Shown here piece by piece: positions 17,281 through 24,447 of a stretch of DNA of 64,000 nucleotides (its first letter is position 1; each line of letters opens with the position of its first letter). The stretch comes from M3007 sp964646615. Lineage in GTDB: Bacteria > Bacteroidota > Bacteroidia > Chitinophagales > Saprospiraceae. The notes below the pieces were generated by a model. The model was not told the origin of the DNA and made no database searches. It saw nothing but the letters and a program-made list of their open reading frames with translations. A program made the translations under genes and the position numbers. Where the stretch lies: contig CAZYEV010000019.1 of the NCBI GenBank assembly GCA_964646615.1, positions 1 through 64,000 on the forward strand, given 5' to 3'.

Positions 17281-17817
17281 TCACCTCCCGTGTATGCCTT
17301 TAGCCTGTAACAACTGCTGCAATTTGGCCCGCGCCAGCAGCAGCTGCGATTTGCTGGTGTTAATGCTGATGCCGAGCATCTCGGCAATTTCGTGGTGCTT
17401 GTAGCCCTCCAGCACGTAGAGGTTGAAGACCGTCCGGTATCCGGGCGGTAACTGGGCCAGCAAATCCAGAATCTCGCGCGCTGACAACTCTGCCTCAATA
17501 GAAAAATCATCCTGCGCATCGGGCGGCCGCACCTCCTCACCCGGAAACACCAGTGGCTGCGTCTTGCGCAACAGCATCAGTGCCTCATTGACCATCACGC
17601 GCCGCATCCAACCCTCAAAACTGCCGTTGCCCTGATAGGTCTCTATCTGCGAAAAAATCTTGTAAAAGCCACTCAGCAGCGCCTCCTCCGCATCTTCACG
17701 CGAACTCAAATAGCGCCGACACACCGAAAAAAACAGCGGTGCGTAGCGGTCATACAGCCACTTCTGCGCCTTCGGGTCGTCGGCCTTCAGCCGTTCTATC
17801 AGCGTTTGCTCGGTCAT
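17281..17817 (-). CDS. ECF-type RNA polymerase sigma factor
   Basis: Sigma-70 family protein of 178 residues. Region 2 (AQKWLYDRYAPLFFSVCRRY, then DAEEALLSGFYKIFSQI and FEGWMRRVMVNEAL) recognises the -10-like element and melts DNA. Region 4 (LPPGYRTVFNLYVLEGYKHHEIAEMLG, then NTSKSQLLLARAKLQQLL) is the HTH for the -35-like element. The length and lack of regions 1 and 3 are normal for ECF sigmas. It is followed after 3 nt by a small membrane gene, probably its membrane partner, then by the TPR glycosyltransferase-like gene. Confidence 0.92.
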   Translation of the reverse strand: MTEQTLIERLKADDPKAQKWLYDRYAPLFFSVCRRYLSSREDAEEALLSGFYKIFSQIETYQGNGSFEGWMRRVMVNEALMLLRKTQPLVFPGEEVRPPDAQDDFSIEAELSAREILDLLAQLPPGYRTVFNLYVLEGYKHHEIAEMLGISINTSKSQLLLARAKLQQLLQAKGIHGR

Positions 17818-17877
17818 GGCTCTTTGTCAGATGCGCATTAGGGTAAATGGGGTGTGTGAAGCCGGCCGAGTCAGCAA

Positions 17878-19023
17878 TTAAGGCTGTTCTTCCAGGAATT
17901 CCAGAAAATTCTCGGTATTGTAGCATTGATAACCCGCACGAGGATATGCTTCTATCCAGGCAGAAGGTGAGGTGTTTCTCCTTTTTCCCCATTTGAATTC
18001 GTAGCCCATCAGCCGGCCCTCTGCTTCTTCTACCAAGTCGAGTTCTGAGCCGTAGTACGTGCGCCAGAAATAGTAGTTGGCAAAGCGCTGTTGGTAGGCG
18101 TTGCGTTTGATGCGCTCTGCCAGTAGAAAGTTTTCCCACAACTGTCCGACATCGCTGCGTTCCGTCAGGTCGCTGAAATGGCCAATCAGCGCATTACGGA
18201 TACCCAGGTCGTAGAAATACACCTTGTCCATTTTGGTTACCTCTTTGCGCAAATTGCCACTGAAGCCGCCGAGGCGAAAGATGACAAAAGTTTTTTCCAA
18301 TAAATCGAGGTAATTCAGCACAGCATCCCGATGGATTTGCAGCGATTTGGATAGCTCCTGCACGGAGACTTCGCTGCCTATCTGATAGGCCAGGAGTTTG
18401 AGCAGCTGCTGCAATTTTTCGGGAAACTTGATGTTCGCCAGGGCCAGAATGTCTTTGTACAGGTAACTGTTCACGATTTCCTGCAGGTAACGCTGTTTTT
18501 GGGTAGGCGTACTCATGGAAAAAATTTCAGGATACATGCCAAACCGCAGGAAGGACTCTAAGGCTGACTGAGTCTCAAAAGCATTCGCCCCGGTGTGGCG
18601 GCGCCATTCGCTCACAGAAATAGGATACAGCACATACGTCCATACCCTGCCGGTGAGTGGCTCCTGCACCCGGCTGGCCAGATCGAGAGAAGAAGAGCCG
18701 GTTACAATAATCTTGAGCGAGGGCGCTTTGTCGTGGAGTATTTTCAGATTGATGCCAATATCAGGGATACGTTGAGCCTCATCAATGAAAAGAATGTCGT
18801 AGCCCTCTACCAGGGCCTGAAGTTTCACCCAGTCTCTACTCGACAGCACCTCCCAGTACGGACGCTCGTCAGCGTTGATTTCCAACACGCTGCCCTCTTG
18901 TGTCTTTAGCAGCTCGCGCACCAGTGTCGTTTTGCCCACCTGCCGGGCGCCGTACAAAACGATGATTTTAGAACTGCTCGAAAAATCAGACTTCAACAGG
19001 GCTAAATAGCTGCGCGGTATCAT
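17878..19023 (-). CDS. AAA ATPase with DUF4143 domain
   Basis: Protein of 381 residues with an N-terminal AAA_14 ATPase domain: Walker A GARQVGKTT at about 25-33, Walker B ILFIDEAQRIPD, sensor TGSSSLDL. A C-terminal DUF4143 module follows (KVYFYDLGIRNALIGHF ... SELDLVEEAEGRLMGYEFKW), which resembles a PD-(D/E)xK nuclease-like fold. Members are numerous accessory ATPases with no settled function, often variably distributed among strains. ATG 19023 gives the family start; an upstream in-frame ATG at 19068 would run into the repeat region. The DNA appears less GC-rich than neighbours, consistent with transfer. The promoter region holds conspicuous repeats. Confidence 0.85.
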   Translation of the reverse strand: MIPRSYLALLKSDFSSSSKIIVLYGARQVGKTTLVRELLKTQEGSVLEINADERPYWEVLSSRDWVKLQALVEGYDILFIDEAQRIPDIGINLKILHDKAPSLKIIVTGSSSLDLASRVQEPLTGRVWTYVLYPISVSEWRRHTGANAFETQSALESFLRFGMYPEIFSMSTPTQKQRYLQEIVNSYLYKDILALANIKFPEKLQQLLKLLAYQIGSEVSVQELSKSLQIHRDAVLNYLDLLEKTFVIFRLGGFSGNLRKEVTKMDKVYFYDLGIRNALIGHFSDLTERSDVGQLWENFLLAERIKRNAYQQRFANYYFWRTYYGSELDLVEEAEGRLMGYEFKWGKRRNTSPSAWIEAYPRAGYQCYNTENFLEFLEEQP

Positions 19024-19048
19024 GCCTTTATTTTGGAGCAAATATCCC

Positions 19049-19111
19049 AAATTCCTACGGTTGACCATAATTATTCAGGCTGAATTCCTGCGGTTGACCG
19101 TAGGAATTCAG
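19049..19111. repeat. Paired TACGGTTGACC repeats with hairpin upstream of the DUF4143 gene
   Basis: Two direct copies of ATTCCT(a/g)CGGTTGACC begin at 19051 and 19084, 33 bp apart. The second forms a strong hairpin: 19080-19093 pairs with 19098-19111 (14-bp arms, one mismatch, TTGA loop). Placed 26-88 bases upstream of the DUF4143 start, they could be an operator, a REP-like element or a decayed mobile-element end. Confidence 0.7.
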
Positions 19112-19142
19112 GGTGCTTGGGCCGTCGAGGTGGTGGCAGAGT

Positions 19143-19190
19143 CAGGGTGGAACCCTGGGAATAGGGTTCGTCGAGGCGGGCGCCTCGACG
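19143..19190. repeat. GC-rich palindromes (REP-like)
   Basis: Two palindromes in the same intergenic region: CAGGGT-gga-ACCCTG at 19143-19157 and a perfect 10-bp inverted repeat CGTCGAGGCG-GG-CGCCTCGACG at 19169-19190. A related GTCGAGGTGG half occurs just upstream. They resemble repetitive extragenic palindromes. Confidence 0.6.
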
Positions 19191-19245
19191 GCGCTTCAGC
19201 GGTGGAGTAAGAAAATCACTGCTGGGGCCGACTGCCGGAAGGTGC

Positions 19246-19253
19246 TACCTTTG
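19246..19253 (+). promoter_or_regulatory. -7 box TACCTTTG for lysA
   Basis: Exact TAnnTTTG match 44 bases before the GTG at 19297. No -33 element is evident. Confidence 0.5.
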
Positions 19254-19296
19254 TCGCTGTCTTTTCAGGACTTAGCCAGAAAAAGGTTCAGCATTT

Positions 19297-20532
19297 GTGG
19301 AACTCATAGACGGAAAATATCGCCTGTCCGGCGGGATAGACCCGCTCGAGTTGTGTCGTCAATACGGCACGCCGCTGTACGTGTACGACGCCAGCACTAT
19401 GGAGCGCCAGTACCGGCGACTGACGTCGGCGTTTGCGTACCCGCGTGTGCGCATTCACTACGCTTGCAAGGCGCTGACCAACATCTCCGTTATGCGGCTT
19501 TTTCAGCGCCTCGGCGCCGGGCTGGACTGCGTATCCATTCAGGAAGTGCAGCTGGGGCTGAAGGCGGGCTTTGCACCGGATGAAATCCTGTACACGCCCA
19601 ATTTTGCTGCCTTAGACGAATATGCGGAGGCCGTTCGGCTGGGCGTGCGCATCAACATTGATGCCATTCCCATGCTCGAAAACTGGGGGCTGCACCACCC
19701 TGAGGTGCCCATCTGTATCCGCATCAACCCCCACATCATGGCCGGCGGGCACGAAAACATCAGCGTGGGGCACATTGACTCCAAATTCGGCATCAGCATC
19801 CACCAGCTGCCGCATGTGTTGCGTGTGGTCGAAAGCCAGGGGCTGCGCGTCGAAGGGCTGCACATGCACACGGGTTCCGACATTCTGGACGTGGACGTCT
19901 TCCTGCGCGGAGCGGAAATCCTCTTCGAGGCGGCGCGCAAGTTCCCCGACCTGCAGTTCATTGACCTGGGCAGTGGTTTCAAAGTACCGTACAAGCCTGA
20001 CGACATCGAAACGGACGTAGAGGAATTGGGAGAAAAACTCAGCCGGCGCTTCGCCGAATTTTGCCAGGAATACGGGCGCGAGCTGACGCTGATGTTTGAG
20101 CCGGGTAAGTTTCTGGTCAGCGAAGCGGGTTACCTCTTCGCACGCTGCACCCTGGTGAAACAGACTACCTCCACAGTATTTGTGGGCTTAGATACAGGCT
20201 TCAACCACCTCATTCGGCCCATGTTCTACGGCTCGTATCACCGCATCGTCAACGTTACGGAGCCAAACTTCAAGCCGCGCATTTACACGGTGGTGGGCAA
20301 CATCTGCGAGACAGACACCTTTGCCGCTGACCGCCGCATCCCGGAAGTGGTGGAGGGCGATATCCTGTGCTTTTTCAACGCCGGCGCCTACGGCTGGATG
20401 ATGGCTTCTAACTACAACTCCCGACCGCGCCCGGCCGAGGTGCTCATCTACAAAGGCCAGGCGCACCTCATCCGTCGCCGCGAAACGCTCGACGACCTGC
20501 TGGCCACACAGATACCGTTTGAGGGGTGGTAA
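19297..20532 (+). CDS. lysA: Diaminopimelate decarboxylase
   Basis: PLP enzyme of 411 residues that decarboxylates meso-diaminopimelate to lysine, the last step of the DAP pathway. The PLP lysine sits in HYACKALTN. Further hallmarks are GLDCVSIQE, GGHENISVGHIDSKFGI, HMHTGSDILD, FEPGKFLVSEAG, and the C-terminal active-site loop NAGAYGWMMASNYNSRPRP. The GTG start at 19297 gives a normal N-terminus (MELIDGKYRLSGG). Stand-alone gene with its own -7 box. Carboxynorspermidine decarboxylase is the main alternative, but the sequence fits LysA better. Confidence 0.93.
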   Translation: MELIDGKYRLSGGIDPLELCRQYGTPLYVYDASTMERQYRRLTSAFAYPRVRIHYACKALTNISVMRLFQRLGAGLDCVSIQEVQLGLKAGFAPDEILYTPNFAALDEYAEAVRLGVRINIDAIPMLENWGLHHPEVPICIRINPHIMAGGHENISVGHIDSKFGISIHQLPHVLRVVESQGLRVEGLHMHTGSDILDVDVFLRGAEILFEAARKFPDLQFIDLGSGFKVPYKPDDIETDVEELGEKLSRRFAEFCQEYGRELTLMFEPGKFLVSEAGYLFARCTLVKQTTSTVFVGLDTGFNHLIRPMFYGSYHRIVNVTEPNFKPRIYTVVGNICETDTFAADRRIPEVVEGDILCFFNAGAYGWMMASNYNSRPRPAEVLIYKGQAHLIRRRETLDDLLATQIPFEGW

Positions 20533-20702
20533 TGAAGGCACTTGTAGGCCCTGCAAATCTCTCTGTAAGTGCGTGTCGGCTTTTGCCTAGTACGGTGCTC
20601 AGGCACATTCCAGAGCAATGCACTGAAAACTATGGGATAAGACCTTTCTCTCTCAGGAAGAGGGCTTTTGAGGGAAACAACGGCGTTCGGGACATTACCC
20701 TG

Positions 20703-21590
20703 CTAATCGGGTGGGGTGTATCCGGCCTCTCGCAAAATAGCACGTACTTCTTCTGCGGATAACTCCGAAATTTGAGCGATAAGGGTCAGGTCGAGGCCGG
20801 CAGTGTAGGCACTGAGCACCACTTCTTTTGCCTTTTCTGCGCGGCCCTCTGCACGGCCCTCTTCTTTGCCCTCATCTTTGGCTGTGTCTACGACGTTTTT
20901 CAAATCCCGATAAACCTTAAGGTTCTCTTCGTATAACTGGCGCTCTTCAGGGTTGAAACGGGCGATCTCGGCCGCCTCGAACAGGCGCTGGAATACCCGC
21001 TCCTGAAGGGCGCGCGGGCGGTCTTCCAGGTTGGGCAGATGCTTGAGTACATACAGCCATTTGTCGAACGTGGTCTGCAACTCCTCCTCGCGCTTGGTAA
21101 ACTTGGGCAATTCGATGTAGATGAACGTTAGCTTATCGTAGAACACCTTGCATTTCTGGTCTTTTAGCTTGATTTCATGCCGCACGGTCGGGTCGTTGAG
21201 GTCCTCGTCGAAGACGAAATCCAGGATGGCGATCAGATAGACCGCTTCCAGTTTGAAGTCCCAGTCGCCCTTTTTAGCCTGTTCCTGGATGGGGAAGGTA
21301 GAGTAGAAAACGCTGCGGTCGCGGAAGAACTTTTGTTTGGCTTTTTGCACTTCGACGATGAAGCGTTCGCCGGAGGTGCTGGTGCAGTACAGGTCGAAGA
21401 TGGCACGCCGGTCGTCGCCGCCGAAGCCCAGTTTTTCGGAGGAGAGGTAGGTGAGGTCCTGGATTTGATGGTGTTCGGGCAGCAATTGGTTGAGGAAGTG
21501 AATGAGGAGGTCCTTGTTGGGCTCGCTGCCAAAGAGTTTTTTGAACCCAAAGTCGGTCGGGGGGTTGACGTATCGGTCTTGCAACGGCAT
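20703..21590 (-). CDS. Rpn family recombination-promoting nuclease / PD-(D/E)xK putative transposase
   Basis: Protein of 295 residues opening with the Rpn/PDDEXK_2 signature (YVNPPTDFGFKKLFGSE). The nuclease core follows: an Asp in RAIFDLYC, then GERFIVEVQKAKQ, giving D...ExQ-type catalytic residues. The C-terminal third is low-complexity and charged (KDEGKEEGRAEGRAEKA). These proteins are annotated as transposases, but characterised members are nucleases that stimulate recA-independent recombination. No inverted repeats or target duplications flank it, so it appears as a single gene. ATG 21590 matches the family start. Confidence 0.85.
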   Translation of the reverse strand: MPLQDRYVNPPTDFGFKKLFGSEPNKDLLIHFLNQLLPEHHQIQDLTYLSSEKLGFGGDDRRAIFDLYCTSTSGERFIVEVQKAKQKFFRDRSVFYSTFPIQEQAKKGDWDFKLEAVYLIAILDFVFDEDLNDPTVRHEIKLKDQKCKVFYDKLTFIYIELPKFTKREEELQTTFDKWLYVLKHLPNLEDRPRALQERVFQRLFEAAEIARFNPEERQLYEENLKVYRDLKNVVDTAKDEGKEEGRAEGRAEKAKEVVLSAYTAGLDLTLIAQISELSAEEVRAILREAGYTPPD

Positions 21591-21608
21591 GGCGGAGCGG
21601 TTTTCTGG

Positions 21609-21616
21609 CAAAGATA
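21609..21616 (-). promoter_or_regulatory. -7 box TATCTTTG for the Rpn gene
   Basis: Exact TAnnTTTG on the minus strand, 18 bases upstream of the ATG at 21590, suggesting separate transcription from ychF. Confidence 0.5.
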
Positions 21617-21699
21617 TAAGATCTGGTAAAACTTCGCTCAGCGATTTACCTGGCCACTGGCACCTTTCGACTTGGGGGGGTGAGACCAACGCCCTTCTT

Positions 21700-21719
21700 C
21701 CTGAAGGGCTGGCTTCAGG
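21700..21719 (-). terminator. Hairpin after ychF
   Basis: Perfect 7-bp stem CCTGAAG/CTTCAGG with a 6-nt loop, just past the ychF stop. No T-tract, so a weak terminator or 3' end structure. Confidence 0.4.
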
Positions 21720-21722
21720 TCG

Positions 21723-22829
21723 CTACACATTGAAGCGGAAGTGCATGATGTCGCCATCCTGCACGACGTATTCTTTGCCTTCCACAGCCATTTTACCGGC
21801 CTCCTTCACTTTTGCTTCGGAGCCATAGCGGATGAAGTCTTCGTACTTAATCACTTCAGCCCGAATGAAGCCTTTTTCAAAGTCGGAGTGGATGACGCCG
21901 GCGGCTTCAGGGGCTTTGGCGCCGCGGCGTACCGTCCAGGCGCGCACCTCCTTTTCGCCGGCGGTGAAGTAGGTGATGAGGTCGAGCAGGGCGTAGCAGT
22001 GACGGATGAGGGCGTTGCGGCCTGGCTCTTTGAGGCCCATCATTTCTAAGAATTCGGCCTGCTCTTCGGGCGACTCCATTTCAGCGATTTGAGCCTCAAT
22101 GCCGGCGCAGATGATGAGCACGTGGGCGTCTTCGTTGGCTACGGCGGCGCGCAGGGCTTCGGTGTGGGCGTTGCCGGTGAGGACGGACGCCTCGTCCACA
22201 TTGCAGGCATAGAGCACAGGCTTGGCTGTCAGGAGCGATAACTCTTTGGTTATCAGGCGGCGGGCGTCGTCGTCCATTTGCGCCAGCAGGGAGCGCACTG
22301 GCTGACCACTTTCCAGGTGGGCTTTGACGGCATTGAGGATTTCCTGGTTGCGCAGTTCCTCCTTGTTGCCGGCTTTGGCGGCGCGGCTGACGCGGTCTAA
22401 GCGTTTTTCGACCGTTTCTAAGTCTTTGAGTCCCAGTTCGAGGTCAATGACCTCCTTGTCGCGCACGGGGTTAACGCTGCCGTCCACGTGGACGATGTTG
22501 TCGTCCTCAAAACAGCGCACGACGTGTACAATGGCGTCCACCTCGCGGATGTTAGCCAGAAACTGATTGCCCAGACCTTCGCCCTTGCTGGCGCCCTTGA
22601 TGAGGCCGGCGATATCCACGATTTCCACGGTAGTGGGCACAACGCGCTGCGGACGCACCAACTCAGCTAAGCGGTCTAAGCGCTCGTCGGGTACGGTGAT
22701 AACGCCGACGTTGGGGTCCTTGGTAGCGAAAGGGTAATTAGCTGCCAGGGCCTTGCCGCTGGTCAGGGCGTTAAAGAGGGTGGATTTACCGACATTAGGC
22801 AGGCCGACGATGCCGCACTGTAAAGCCAT
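21723..22829 (-). CDS. ychF: Redox-regulated ATPase YchF (OLA1-type)
   Basis: TRAFAC-class P-loop NTPase of 368 residues, usual length. It carries G1 GLPNVGKST, G3 DIAGLIKGASKGEGLGNQFL, the NVDE replacement of the G4 NKxD that confers ATP preference, and the C-terminal TGS domain (TVRRGAKAPEAAGVIHSDFEKGF). It binds ribosomes and acts in stress and oxidative response. The start at 22829 (MALQCGIVGLPNVGKS) is the conserved one. Transcribed with a leader of about 65 bases from a -7 box at 22902-22909. Confidence 0.97.
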   Translation of the reverse strand: MALQCGIVGLPNVGKSTLFNALTSGKALAANYPFATKDPNVGVITVPDERLDRLAELVRPQRVVPTTVEIVDIAGLIKGASKGEGLGNQFLANIREVDAIVHVVRCFEDDNIVHVDGSVNPVRDKEVIDLELGLKDLETVEKRLDRVSRAAKAGNKEELRNQEILNAVKAHLESGQPVRSLLAQMDDDARRLITKELSLLTAKPVLYACNVDEASVLTGNAHTEALRAAVANEDAHVLIICAGIEAQIAEMESPEEQAEFLEMMGLKEPGRNALIRHCYALLDLITYFTAGEKEVRAWTVRRGAKAPEAAGVIHSDFEKGFIRAEVIKYEDFIRYGSEAKVKEAGKMAVEGKEYVVQDGDIMHFRFNV

Positions 22830-22901
22830 AAGTGGGGTAAGCGATGCGTGTAAAGAGAAGCGTTGATTTTTCGCACTTTTCAGGCGTTCGAAGAGCGCGC
22901 G

Positions 22902-22909
22902 CAAAGGTA
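22902..22909 (-). promoter_or_regulatory. -7 box TACCTTTG for ychF
   Basis: Exact TAnnTTTG on the minus strand, 72 bases upstream of the ATG. Confidence 0.45.
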
Positions 22910-22933
22910 GGCTATCCCAGGAACAAAGAGGTT

Positions 22934-23066
22934 TAACCGCGAATGGGTTTCGCTGCGAAGACACAAAGCGGTTGGCCACAAATGGCCCCAGAGGTGTCGC
23001 CTTCTCGTGCCTTGGAGACGATCCCTCTGAAAGTGCAAAAGGCTCGTGCCCTCGTGGCAATTAAAT
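22934..23066. repeat. Degenerate ACGAAGG/GCGAAGACACAAAG-type repeat block, copy 2
   Basis: The 273-base gap between ychF and the next gene contains TTAACCGCGAA, GCGAAGACACAAAG, CTCGTGCCTTGG and CTCGTGCCCTCGTGGCAATTAA. These are degenerate versions of the interspersed module also present near 9185, 62151 and 62970. No coding signal is seen here. Confidence 0.5.
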
Positions 23067-23102
23067 GCGATTGCGCTGTGAAGGGCGAGGTGGTGCGAGG
23101 GG

Positions 23103-23597
23103 TTACACGACGCGCCGGTGCCAGCTTTGGGCGAAGGGCAGCAGCCAGCGTTCGCGCAGGTCGCGTTTGGTTTGCACCAGGGTGTTGACCACCAGCGTGT
23201 CGGGGCCGATGCGTTGCTGGCGGAATTGCTCGGCAAATTCGTCGCGGTTGGCCATGCGGAGGCGTCCGTCTTCTATCCAGCCGAAGCGGAGGCGCTCGAG
23301 CAGGTCAACGCCAAGTTGGTGGCTCATGGCCTCCAGGAAATGAACAGATTTATCAATAGAGCATCCGCTGGCGCCGGCCTGGGTTTCGTCCACCATGAGG
23401 AGGACGAACTGGCGGTCGAAGACTTCGCCTATGGCCTTAAGGGCCTGGTTGTGGGCCGTCCAGTGTCGGACGAAATCGTCTAAGGCCTCTTGCAAGGTTT
23501 CGGCTTCGGCCTCGCTGAGCGGGCGGGCGCACACGTACACCCACACGCGCGAGGCGTCGTCGAAGTCAGTCCGGTGAGCGAGCCGAGGTGTGAGCAT
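23103..23597 (-). CDS. Conserved Bacteroidota protein (often mislabelled ABC transporter ATPase)
   Basis: Soluble protein of 164 residues. It has no Walker A or ABC signature although homologues are often called ABC transporter ATPase. Conserved-looking stretches are SRVWVYVCARPLSE, LDDFVRHWTAHNQALKA, FVLLMVDETQAGASGCSIDKSVHFL, and a C-terminal LLPFAQSWHRR. The Cys in SGCSIDKSV could be redox-active or a ligand. It follows two Fe-S oxidoreductase genes on the same strand by 15 bases, a neighbourhood I recall from other Bacteroidota. It may therefore help the Fe-S complex. Function unknown. Confidence 0.8.
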   Translation of the reverse strand: MLTPRLAHRTDFDDASRVWVYVCARPLSEAEAETLQEALDDFVRHWTAHNQALKAIGEVFDRQFVLLMVDETQAGASGCSIDKSVHFLEAMSHQLGVDLLERLRFGWIEDGRLRMANRDEFAEQFRQQRIGPDTLVVNTLVQTKRDLRERWLLPFAQSWHRRVV

Positions 23598-23612
23598 GGT
23601 AGCGGGCGTTTT

Positions 23613-24389
23613 TTACAGCGATTGGAGAATCATTTCCGACAGGTCATAGACCATGACGTGCTCGTTTTTCTCTTTGGCTTTGAGGCCGTCTTGCAGCATG
23701 GTGATGCAAAAAGGGCAATTGGCGGCCACGGCCTGAGGTTGTGTTTCCAGGGCTTCTTCAATACGCTCGATGTTGATGCGCTTGTCGCCCGGCTCGTCTT
23801 CTTTCCACATTTGGGCACCGCCAGCGCCGCAGCAGAGGCCGTTTTTACGCGAGCGCTTCATTTCGACTAAGTCGGCATCGAGCGCTTCGAGCAGGGCGCG
23901 CGGCGCTTCATAGACGTCGTTGGCTCGGCCCAAGTAGCAGGAGTCGTGGTAGGTGATGCGCTTGCCTTTGAACGGGCCGCCCTCTTTGAGCTTGAGTTTG
24001 CCGGAATGGATGAGTTCTTGCAGCAGTTGGGTGTGGTGCACCACCTCGTAGTGGCCGCCCAGTGCGGGGTACTCGTTTTTGAGGGTATTGAAGCAATGCG
24101 GGCAGGCAGTAACGATTTTCCGGACGCCGTAGAGGTTGAGGGTTTCAATGTTCATCATGGCCATCATCTGGAAGAGGAACTCGTTGCCAGCGCGTCGGGC
24201 GGGGTCGCCGGTGCAGCGTTCTTCCTGGCCCAGGATGGCGAAGGAGATGCCGGCGTGTTGGAGGATTTCGCACAAGGCGCGGGTTACCTTTTGGGCGCGA
24301 GCGTCGTAGGAGCCGGCGCAGCCGACCCAGAAGAGGATTTCGGGCGTTTGGCCTTCGGCCTGCATTTCGGCCATGGTTTTGGCAAGCAT
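23613..24389 (-). CDS. CCG-domain (Fe-S)-binding protein, HdrB/LutA-like
   Basis: Protein of 258 residues with two cysteine-rich CCG domains: CPHCFNTLKNEYPALGG with upstream VGCAGSYD, and HDSCYLGRANDVYEAPRALL with KNGLCCGAGGAQMW. Such domains bind noncubane [4Fe-4S] clusters or bridge subunits in HdrB, GlpC, LutA and DsrK-type enzymes. It lies downstream of a membrane-bound dicluster ferredoxin-type subunit, together forming an HdrED/DsrMK-like pair. Physiological donor and acceptor are unknown; a menaquinone-linked role is plausible because the partner has quinone-type membrane helices. Confidence 0.88.
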   Translation of the reverse strand: MLAKTMAEMQAEGQTPEILFWVGCAGSYDARAQKVTRALCEILQHAGISFAILGQEERCTGDPARRAGNEFLFQMMAMMNIETLNLYGVRKIVTACPHCFNTLKNEYPALGGHYEVVHHTQLLQELIHSGKLKLKEGGPFKGKRITYHDSCYLGRANDVYEAPRALLEALDADLVEMKRSRKNGLCCGAGGAQMWKEDEPGDKRINIERIEEALETQPQAVAANCPFCITMLQDGLKAKEKNEHVMVYDLSEMILQSL

Positions 24390-24447
24390 ATCGGCAAAGC
24401 GGTAGTGTTTGTCGTGTGAAGGGAGGTAAAGAACCAGTACAAGAGGG

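Noticed and set aside
20526..20762. Plus-strand open frame overlapping the end of lysA and of the Rpn gene
   Set aside because: Overlaps two confident genes at its ends and its product looks random.
20703..21590. Insertion sequence around the Rpn-type protein
   Set aside because: No terminal inverted repeats or target duplication found; Rpn proteins are usually stand-alone.
23103..23597. ABC transporter ATPase
   Set aside because: No Walker A, Q-loop or ABC signature in the 164 residues, despite the label homologues often carry.
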